48,022 nucleotides of DNA, from contig JAFVQL010000017.1 in NCBI GenBank assembly GCA_017504785.1, positions 1 through 48,022 on the forward strand. Reading direction: 5' to 3'. How positions within the stretch are numbered: the first letter of the stretch is position 1; every line of letters starts with the position of its first letter. This DNA is from Clostridia bacterium. Lineage in GTDB: Bacteria > Bacillota > Clostridia > Oscillospirales > CAG-272. Both the position numbers and the translations under genes were made by a program. The notes below the pieces were generated by a model. That model saw nothing but the letters and a program-made list of their open reading frames with translations, was not told where the DNA came from and made no database searches. Shown here piece by piece: positions 34,592 through 41,192 of this stretch.

Positions 34592-35861
34592 AGCCGTACA
34601 CCTCGTCACTGACCTTTTTCCAAGCCGCATCGTGCAAATTGTGGATCTCCTCGGAGGCGATCATCCATTTCGCCATCAGCTTTTGGTTTTCGGTGAGACG
34701 GAAATTATAATACTTATTCTTATAATAAATATCAAAGTCGTATTGCAAGGACATCGTCATGGAGAACACCGCCTTCGCTTCAAAGAAAAGATCGACCTCT
34801 TCTCCGTTTTCCGTTCCCACGTAGCGAAGCCCCCGGTTCGTGAGTGTCAAAACGCCATCACCGATATGGACCAAGGAGTAATTTTTCCCAAGACGCTCGG
34901 TATTGATCTTTCTGAATTCCACGCGCGCCTCGAGCATAAAGTCGGGGCTCTGCACTTCCTTCGCCAAGACGTGCCTCTGCCATTTATACCACTCGTCGAT
35001 ATTCGCAAAGGGCAGGGGATGCTCTTTTTCGTGAATGTCGTAATAGCAGTCCATCGAAACGGCAAAGCCGCAATGGCGGCAGATCATTTGATCGCCCTCG
35101 GTATAAAAGCACGCCTCTTCTTCACAGTGCGGGCATTTATAAATGATATTTTCAAGCCCATAGATATTCGGCTTTTTTCCATAAAAGGGGACCTTTTCCT
35201 TTCGGTCGGTAAACTCGTTATAGCGGAATCTCTCGAGAAGCCGCTCGTAAAGGGCGTCGTGCGAAAGGGTATCGAAGTCTTCCTTATCAAAAAGCTTTTG
35301 GAAGCGAACGGTTATTTTTCCGCGCTTCACGTCGGAGCTGTAACGAGGTCTTGCAAAATAAGAGCCCTCGGTGGTGATAAGAGCCACCGGCAAGCGCAGC
35401 TTTTCAAGCAGATCCATCGTTGCGGGGTTGATGGGATGGCAGGAGCCGCTTGTCGATTGGATCCCCTCGGGAAAGATCACAAGACTGTCTCCGATACGTA
35501 CAGCCTGAAGCATTTGCACGGTGGCAGAAAGATCGGGCTGATAAAGAAGCTTGGCAATCACCCCAAGCTTTTTCAGTAAGGTATACACGAAGCGTTGGAA
35601 AATATTTTGATAACCGCACAGAACGTGCACGTCGAGGCGGCCAAGCCCTGCGAAAACGTAGATATAATCCAACGAGGATTTATGCTGGCAAAGGAAGATC
35701 GCTTGCTGCTTTTCGAGCGCGCGATATTCTTCATCATATACAAACGCAACCTTACGCCGACGGCAGATCAAACGCATAATATGCATAACGAAAAACGCGA
35801 GCGGCTGCGAGGGCTTTTGGATTTTTCGCCTTTTAAATTCCTTGCTTAAATCTTTTTTCAT
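34581..35861 (-). CDS. PlsC-type acyltransferase fused to a zinc ribbon and a PH-like domain
   Basis: About 426 aa. N-terminal 1-acylglycerol-3-phosphate acyltransferase-like domain: the HKSSLD catalytic HX4D (about residues 59-64) and FPEGIQSTSG (about 130-139). Then comes a CPHC...CRHC zinc ribbon (about 240-265) and a C-terminal beta-rich domain with GVLTLTNRGLRYVG and YYNFRLTEN that resembles PH/GRAM-like folds. The last two modules are unusual for PlsC and may target lipid or sense metal. The start ATG at 35861 is 41 nt after the predicted transcription start; its ribosome binding match is distant. The longer frame crosses the promoter. First gene of an operon with the VTT and YfcC genes. 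Confidence 0.85.
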   Translation of the reverse strand: MKKDLSKEFKRRKIQKPSQPLAFFVMHIMRLICRRRKVAFVYDEEYRALEKQQAIFLCQHKSSLDYIYVFAGLGRLDVHVLCGYQNIFQRFVYTLLKKLGVIAKLLYQPDLSATVQMLQAVRIGDSLVIFPEGIQSTSGSCHPINPATMDLLEKLRLPVALITTEGSYFARPRYSSDVKRGKITVRFQKLFDKEDFDTLSHDALYERLLERFRYNEFTDRKEKVPFYGKKPNIYGLENIIYKCPHCEEEACFYTEGDQMICRHCGFAVSMDCYYDIHEKEHPLPFANIDEWYKWQRHVLAKEVQSPDFMLEARVEFRKINTERLGKNYSLVHIGDGVLTLTNRGLRYVGTENGEEVDLFFEAKAVFSMTMSLQYDFDIYYKNKYYNFRLTENQKLMAKWMIASEEIHNLHDAAWKKVSDEVYGYEK

Positions 35862-35909
35862 ATTCGTTACGCCGCAAGATGGCAGCTCCTTTTTGTTTGC
35901 ATTCCATTC

Positions 35910-35938
35910 ATTATAACATTCTTTGACAAAAAAATCAA
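35910..35938 (-). promoter_or_regulatory. Promoter of the acyltransferase operon
   Basis: TTGATT (35933-35938), 17 bp, TATAAT (35910-35915) on the minus strand. Confidence 0.78.
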
Positions 35939-36117
35939 GTTTTTTTTGAGGGCGGTGCTTTTTTCGCAGATTTTGATTGAAGCTTTCTTCCGAAAAAACT
36001 ACGGTCAAGGGTTTCACGGCACTCCCTCGTTTGCATTTTGAAGCTGCGGCGGCAAGGGTGCGTCCTGTAAAAAAACAGCGTATATTTATTTTTTTCTACG
36101 TGTTTTCGCACGAACGG

Positions 36118-36146
36118 TTGACTTTTATTTTATAGCGTGGTATACT
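36118..36146 (+). promoter_or_regulatory. Promoter upstream of the DUF4838 gene
   Basis: TTGACT (36118-36123), 17 bp, TATACT (36141-36146). The start codon is 256 bp further on, so the leader is long. Confidence 0.68.
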
Positions 36147-36148
36147 AA

Positions 36149-36189
36149 CCTTGATCTGCGCGGCTTTGCGCCAAGATCCAAGGATTTTT
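36149..36189 (+). terminator. Promoter-proximal terminator-like hairpin (possible attenuator)
   Basis: CCTTG / CAAGG with inner GATCT / AGATC and GCGC / GCGC pairs (36149-36183), then ATTTTT. It begins at or just before the predicted transcription start, so most transcripts might stop at once. The outer pair would be lost if transcription starts at about 36153. Confidence 0.45.
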
Positions 36190-36219
36190 GCGAGAAGAAA
36201 AGATTTTTTCCAAAAGAGG

Positions 36220-36234
36220 ATGCAAGCGCTTTCA
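36220..36234 (+). promoter_or_regulatory. cre-like (CcpA/LacI-family) operator
   Basis: TGCAAGCGCTTTCA (36221-36234) fits every fixed position of TGNAARCGNWWWCA, with the preferred A before it. Located about 75 bp after the promoter, where a roadblock repressor would act. Target: the DUF4838 gene. Confidence 0.6.
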
Positions 36235-36401
36235 GAGGCCGCCTTTTTGCAGCCGCGCGATCTTGCGCTTCGGTTTTCCAAAAGCACCGCGAAGGCCCTT
36301 TCGTTTTTAAAAGCCTCGGCGCGCAAGGAAGCCCCGCGCTCCGAAATTCGCTTTGAGATAAAATTTACATAAATTCTTTACATTTACAAAAGGAGAAGAC
36401 C

Positions 36402-38402
36402 ATGCTGAAAATTCACAAAATCTGTGCAAGTCCCGTCATTGATTTCGCCGCAGAGGAACTCAAAAAATACCTCAGAATGATGATGCCGATGGACGGCGAG
36501 ATCACGATCGAATATAAGCCCGATGCAAAGGATGGCTTCCGCCTCGGCCTGATGCAGACCTTCGGACTGGACGTATCGGATGCCGCAGACTGCGAGCTTG
36601 ATGATATTCTTTACATGGACACCGACTGCGAGGGCGGCATCATCGCGGGCGACAACGCGCGCTCCGTGCTTCTTGCGGTTTACGAATACTTAAGACAGAA
36701 CGGCTGCCGCTTCCTCTTCCCCGGCACAGACGGCGAGATGATACCCATAAAGAAGATCGCGCCCGTGAAGTTCCGCCACAAGCCCTCGATGCGCTACCGC
36801 GGACAGGTGAACGAAGCCGCAACCAGCCACCGCGCCATGCTCGAAACGATCGATTTCGGCCCGAAGGTGGGACAGAACTGCTATATGATCCAGTTCCTCA
36901 TCCCCTCGGAATACTACAATCAGTATTACGGCCATCTCAGAAACTCCCGTCGTAAGCCCGAAAAGCTGACCGACGAAGCGGTTTTGCAGTACCGCCGCGT
37001 CTGCGAGGCGGAAATGGCAAAGAGAGGCATTCAGTTCCACGATGCAGGACACGGCTTTACCCTTGAGCCCTTCGGCATCAACTCCTCCGCCTTTGATATG
37101 AGAAGCGAGTCGCTCTACCCGAAGGAAGCGATCGACTGCCTCGCCTTGACCGGGGGCAAGCGCGGCTTCTTCAGGCCTAAGTTCGTGGATCCGAACGGAA
37201 ACGGCTACCCGCTCTACACGAACTTCTGCATGTCCAATACCGTAGCAAGAAAGAGAGTCGTGGACTACATCATTGACTACGCGCGCCGTGGCACGAACGT
37301 CGACTATCTGCACCTTTGGCTCGCCGACGGCTCGAACAACCACTGCGAATGCGAAAACTGCGCGAAGAAGACGGCTACCGACTGGTATATCACGATGCTC
37401 AACGAGGTGGATGCGGAAATGACGCGCCTCGGCATGAAGACCCGCATCGTGCTGATCGGCTACGTGGACACGCTTTACCCGCCCGAGACCGAGCACATCC
37501 AAAATCCCGATCGCTTCACCTTCATGATCGCGCCCATCACCCGCACCTACACGATGACCCTCGACCAGCCGATCGAGAAGACCGAGGTGGTTCGTTACAA
37601 CCGCAACAACAACATCTTCCCCAAATCCCTCTCCGCCTACCTTGCTTACAACCGCGCATGGCGCAAGGTATTCTCCGGTTCATCCTTCTCCTTTGAATAC
37701 TACTTCTGGATCCCCCAGTACCGCGATCCCTCCTCGCTTGCGCTTTCCAAGCGTATTTTAGAGGATACCCTGCTTTACGAAGCAGAAGGATTTAACGGCG
37801 TTTTGGAGGACGGAAGCCAGCGCTCCTACTTCCCCACGGGCTTCCCCTTCTATCTCTATTCCCGCATCCTCTACGACACCTCTCTTTCCTACGAAGAGAT
37901 CAAGGAGGAATATTTCTCTGCCGCCTTCGGCGAGGACTGGCGCGACTTCTACGCTTACCTCGAGGGCATCGAGAAGGCGATCGACATCCGCTATCTTTCG
38001 GGTGAGCTTTCCTCTAATATGGAGATCAGCAAGTTCTATAACCCCTCCCTCGTAGAATCCTTTGCGAAGGTGGAGGCGATCTGCGACGAGGCCGAAAAGA
38101 CCGTACAAGCGCATTACGACATGCCCGCAAGAGCACAGACCGTCTCGGTGCGCCTGATCGAGCGACATATCCAGTATTGCCGCTATCTTGCAAAGGCACT
38201 GATCTTTAAGTGCCAGGGCAAGGACGATGAGGCAAAAAAGGTATTCCAAGAGCTTTGGGACACCTTCAACCTCTACGAGTTAGACATGGAAGCAAACTAC
38301 GACCATTCGCTTTGCATGTCCGCTCTTAACACCATTTTCAATACCCCCGCAAACATTCCCAAGGGCGATGACGAGCCGCTCCTCAACGTCGACCTGCAAT
38401 AA
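36402..38402 (+). CDS. DUF4838-domain protein (glycan-associated, glycosidase-like)
   Basis: 666 aa without signal peptide, so probably cytosolic. The N-terminal ~120 residues resemble the alpha/beta domain preceding the catalytic barrel of GH67/GH20-like enzymes (DNARSVLLAVYEYLR...CRFLFPGTDGE). The central region carries WLADGSNNHCECENCAKKTATDWYITMLNEV (shortened: CEC...C near residues 312-322), the hallmark I associate with DUF4838. The C-terminal ~200 residues are helical. A glycoside-processing role is probable by fold but unproven. AAGGAG lies 7 nt before the ATG. The leader has a cre match, fitting carbohydrate control. Monocistronic. Confidence 0.82.
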   Translation: MLKIHKICASPVIDFAAEELKKYLRMMMPMDGEITIEYKPDAKDGFRLGLMQTFGLDVSDAADCELDDILYMDTDCEGGIIAGDNARSVLLAVYEYLRQNGCRFLFPGTDGEMIPIKKIAPVKFRHKPSMRYRGQVNEAATSHRAMLETIDFGPKVGQNCYMIQFLIPSEYYNQYYGHLRNSRRKPEKLTDEAVLQYRRVCEAEMAKRGIQFHDAGHGFTLEPFGINSSAFDMRSESLYPKEAIDCLALTGGKRGFFRPKFVDPNGNGYPLYTNFCMSNTVARKRVVDYIIDYARRGTNVDYLHLWLADGSNNHCECENCAKKTATDWYITMLNEVDAEMTRLGMKTRIVLIGYVDTLYPPETEHIQNPDRFTFMIAPITRTYTMTLDQPIEKTEVVRYNRNNNIFPKSLSAYLAYNRAWRKVFSGSSFSFEYYFWIPQYRDPSSLALSKRILEDTLLYEAEGFNGVLEDGSQRSYFPTGFPFYLYSRILYDTSLSYEEIKEEYFSAAFGEDWRDFYAYLEGIEKAIDIRYLSGELSSNMEISKFYNPSLVESFAKVEAICDEAEKTVQAHYDMPARAQTVSVRLIERHIQYCRYLAKALIFKCQGKDDEAKKVFQELWDTFNLYELDMEANYDHSLCMSALNTIFNTPANIPKGDDEPLLNVDLQ

Positions 38403-38423
38403 AACGCCATTATTAAATAAAAA

Positions 38424-38466
38424 ATCCCCCTTCAAGCATTCTATCCTGCTTGAAGGGGGATTTTTT
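38424..38466. terminator. Bidirectional terminator between the DUF4838 and MATE genes
   Basis: A 15 bp perfect stem ATCCCCCTTCAAGCA / TGCTTGAAGGGGGAT with A-run before and T-run after; it serves both convergent genes. Confidence 0.92.
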
Positions 38467-38519
38467 CAGTGAGTGCCGATCTCTCCGTATAACCGCGCTT
38501 TGGATAACACGCATTTTCG

Positions 38520-39917
38520 TCAGACGGCTTCGGCTTCCTTGCTCTTCATCTTGCGAAAAACAAAGAACAGGAGAACGGCGCCGAGGACCGCCGCCAAAAT
38601 ATTCGTGCCGACGAAATTGAGCCAAAGTCCGTCCAGCCCGAGATTCCAGAGCGCGCCGAGGCAAAGCACCGGGAAGACGAGCGCGATCGAAACCGCCATC
38701 ACCGTGGCAAGCACGGGCTTCTCGATCGCGGAGAAGAAGCTCTGCGTCATCACCCCGAACCAACGGAAGAGATAAGCAAAGCAGAAAAGGCGAATGCCAT
38801 GCGAAGCGACCGAAAGAAGAACGGCATCCTCCCCGCTGACGAAGAGCGAGGCAACGAAGGGCGCGCCGAAGAACATCACCGCCGTGGAAACGAGGCCCAC
38901 CGCCGCCGTGCCGATATAGCCGCAGCGCACAATTCTTTTCACGCGGTCGTATTTTTTCGCGCCCCAGTTATAGCCGATCGAGGGAGAGAGAGAATCGCTG
39001 ATGCCGTACAGAAGCGGCCAGCAAAGATCGCTTGCGTACATAAGAACGCCGTACGCGGCAACCGCAGTCGTGCCGCCGCCCTCGCCGAGTATTTGGAGAC
39101 CGAGGCGCATCAAGGAGATATTCATGAGGATCGAGGTCACGCGGCCCGCAATGTTGCTCAAAAAAACGGGCGAGCCGCAGGCGAGGATCTGCTTCAGCAT
39201 AGAGAGATGAAAGTGCGGGCGCGCGAAGCGCAATACCGTTTTCTTGCGAAGGAACGGCACCATAGCGACCGCGGCGGCAATGCACATGGAAATGCAGGTC
39301 GCAAGCGCAGAGCCGACAACGTCGGTCTTGAAGCCGAAGAGAAAGAGCGCAAGCAAAGCGACCGTCAAAAGATTTTGCCCGACGTTGATCGCCATACTGC
39401 TCTTTACGTAGCCCGAAATACGCAGATAGTTATCCATCGCGAAAAAGAGCGTGGTCAGCGGTCCGAGGAGGGCAAAGGTGCGAAGATAGCGCATCGAGGT
39501 TGCGAGCAGAACATCCGTCGCGCCCATCATGCGGCACAGCGGCTCGGCGGCAAAATACATGATACCGCCCATCAGCACCGCCGCCAAGGCGATCAATAGG
39601 ATCGAGCAGGAAAACACGTTGTTTGCGGTCTTTTGATCCCCCTTGCCGAGCGCGATGGAGATCGGCACAGAAGCTCCGACGCCCACCAGATCCGCAAGCG
39701 AGAAATTGATAAATACCAAGGGGAACGCGATATTGACGGCGGCGAATGCGCCCTCGCCGAGCGTTTGCCCGATGAAAGCGCCCTCAAGTACGCTGTAAAG
39801 CGACATGGCAAACATGCTGATCATGCCCGGAAGAGCCACAACGAAGAAGAGGCGCCACGGATGCATCGTCGCATAACGCTGTTCGGGTGTCATTTTCTTT
39901 TTTGTCTGATTATCCAA
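38520..39917 (-). CDS. MATE-family efflux transporter
   Basis: Cation-coupled multidrug or metabolite exporter, about 465 aa, 12 helices in two related halves (LPGMISMFAMSLYSVLEGAFIG at the start of half one; the matching CGSPVFLSNIAGRVTSILMN in half two). Best start: TTG at 39917 with AAGGAA 7 nt upstream; the ATG at 39893 has no ribosome binding site. The start overlaps the end of pnuC by 8 bp, so the two genes are coupled. The substrate is unknown; linkage to NAD-precursor uptake may be incidental. Confidence 0.9.
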   Translation of the reverse strand: MDNQTKKKMTPEQRYATMHPWRLFFVVALPGMISMFAMSLYSVLEGAFIGQTLGEGAFAAVNIAFPLVFINFSLADLVGVGASVPISIALGKGDQKTANNVFSCSILLIALAAVLMGGIMYFAAEPLCRMMGATDVLLATSMRYLRTFALLGPLTTLFFAMDNYLRISGYVKSSMAINVGQNLLTVALLALFLFGFKTDVVGSALATCISMCIAAAVAMVPFLRKKTVLRFARPHFHLSMLKQILACGSPVFLSNIAGRVTSILMNISLMRLGLQILGEGGGTTAVAAYGVLMYASDLCWPLLYGISDSLSPSIGYNWGAKKYDRVKRIVRCGYIGTAAVGLVSTAVMFFGAPFVASLFVSGEDAVLLSVASHGIRLFCFAYLFRWFGVMTQSFFSAIEKPVLATVMAVSIALVFPVLCLGALWNLGLDGLWLNFVGTNILAAVLGAVLLFFVFRKMKSKEAEAV

Positions 39918-40641
39918 TGCAAGATTCCTTTCCTTCCTGTGCCCTCTGCATGGAGAGCCAATGAAAAAATCCGTAAAGATCGTTTGCGATGAACGCGACG
40001 AAGCACGCCACCACCGAGGCGTAGGCAATATCCTCTGCCGCCGCCAAGATCCAGAGAACGATCAGCACCACGTCGTTCAAGGCGTACGCCAAGGCGTAAA
40101 AGGGGCTGCGCCGCAGCGTCAGATACGCGGCGACGAAGCTCGTCGCCACCGAGAAGGTGCTGACGAGAAGATTGGCGGTTTCAAAATATGCAAGAATGAA
40201 ATAAAACGCGAGCGTGACCGCCCCGGCCAAGGCGGCAAGCAAACAAACCTCCCCGCGCCCGATACGGTTGACCTTGACCTCGGCGCGCCCTTTGGCATAC
40301 GGATGGCGCACCCAAGACACGAGGGAAAAAAGCGACATGGGAAGCGACATAAAAAGGTAGGTCATCATCTCGCCGTAATAGGAAAAGGAATAAGAGATGA
40401 TGACGTAGAGCAAGCAGAAGGTGATCATGAAGATCTGCCCCAAGGGATACCCCTTCGCGCAAAGGATCAGCGCAAGCACGCCGATAAGAGAGGCAAAAAG
40501 CCTTAAGTACTCCGTCCCGTCAAAAAGAAAAAACGAGAGCGCGACCAAAAGAAGCGAGCCGACCAATAGAATGCGCTCCCAAAGCGAGAATCGGCGCACG
40601 GCGGCAAGCGCGCCTTTTTTTATTTTTTGCATTGCAGTCAT
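39910..40641 (-). CDS. pnuC: PnuC-family nicotinamide riboside transporter
   Basis: Membrane facilitator for the NAD precursor nicotinamide riboside. 243 aa, about seven or eight helices. Seen: WVRHPYAKGRAEVKVNRIGR in the middle, the family-typical YALNDVVLIVLWILAA (about residues 182-197), and a C-terminal VAFIANDLYGFFHW (about 215-228). The ATG at 40641 is 7 nt from GGAGG; an ATG three codons on is less likely. No NAD riboswitch or convincing promoter is visible in 40642-40838. The operon partner is the MATE gene. Confidence 0.88.
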   Translation of the reverse strand: MTAMQKIKKGALAAVRRFSLWERILLVGSLLLVALSFFLFDGTEYLRLFASLIGVLALILCAKGYPLGQIFMITFCLLYVIISYSFSYYGEMMTYLFMSLPMSLFSLVSWVRHPYAKGRAEVKVNRIGRGEVCLLAALAGAVTLAFYFILAYFETANLLVSTFSVATSFVAAYLTLRRSPFYALAYALNDVVLIVLWILAAAEDIAYASVVACFVAFIANDLYGFFHWLSMQRAQEGKESCIG

Positions 40642-40838
40642 GCACTTCCCTCCTTTTTTTGGGGGCGCGGCGAAGGCGGGCATACCGCGCGAAAAGCGCC
40701 AATGAAAAGCGCGGCAAAGCGAAATTTTTAAAAACGCCTCGCCGCTCTGCCGCGGAAGGCACCGAGGCAAGAACGGATCGGTGCCGAAGGGCGGCACACT
40801 CCGAAAAAGCTTATTTGAAATTTACCGCCTCCGCAAAC

Positions 40839-41109
40839 GGCGACCTGCGATAAAGCAGGTCAGCCGAACGATGTTTGCCCTTGCGGGCAAATGATGTTGC
40901 CTTCGGCAATGATGTTTACTGCGTAAGTGATGTTACGCTTGACGGCGTAATGGGCAAACATCACATCATTTTGCGCCGACGGCGCAATACATCATTACGA
41001 ATGAAGTGAGTAACATCACTTCTTTACCACACGAAAACAAAAACATTGTATAACACACTATACCTTGCAGGCAAGGTCGTGCACAAAAACTGCTTTATAG
41101 TAGGTAGCC
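40839..41109. mobile_element. MITE-like palindromic element, copy B (271 bp)
   Basis: The start GGCGACCTGCGATAAAGCAG and the complement of the end GGCTACCTACTATAAAGCAG match at 18 of 22 terminal positions, so these are terminal inverted repeats. The first hairpin is identical to copy A; the long-range stem is GATGTTTGCCC / GGGCAAACATC (40870-40880 / 40952-40962), i.e. the copy A stem with a compensatory C-G to T-A change. Inner hairpin modules differ from copy A (for example TTGCGCC / GGCGCAA). The shared right part carries TATAACACACTATACCTTGCA. No clear target duplication (CAAA left, CAAG right). With 40642-40838 it fills the 551 bp gap. Confidence 0.75.
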
Positions 41110-41138
41110 CAAGGGGCGTATTTTTATGAAAACACAGT

Positions 41139-41172
41139 GCTTGCCTCGGCATAAAAGCATACCGAGGCAAGC
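41139..41172 (-). terminator. Hairpin after the ABC fusion gene
   Basis: Perfect 11 bp stem GCTTGCCTCGG / CCGAGGCAAGC, 20 bp after the stop codon on the minus strand. The following T-run is interrupted (ACTGTGTTTTC), so termination may be partial. Confidence 0.6.
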
Positions 41173-41192
41173 GGTGTATAAAAAGATGCGTC

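Noticed and set aside
36151..36372. 73-codon frame in the DUF4838 leader
   Set aside because: TTG start without ribosome binding site, random-looking product, and it overlaps the hairpin and cre site.
40642..40838. NAD-related riboswitch upstream of pnuC
   Set aside because: Hairpins exist but I could not match any known NAD riboswitch core, and no promoter is clear.
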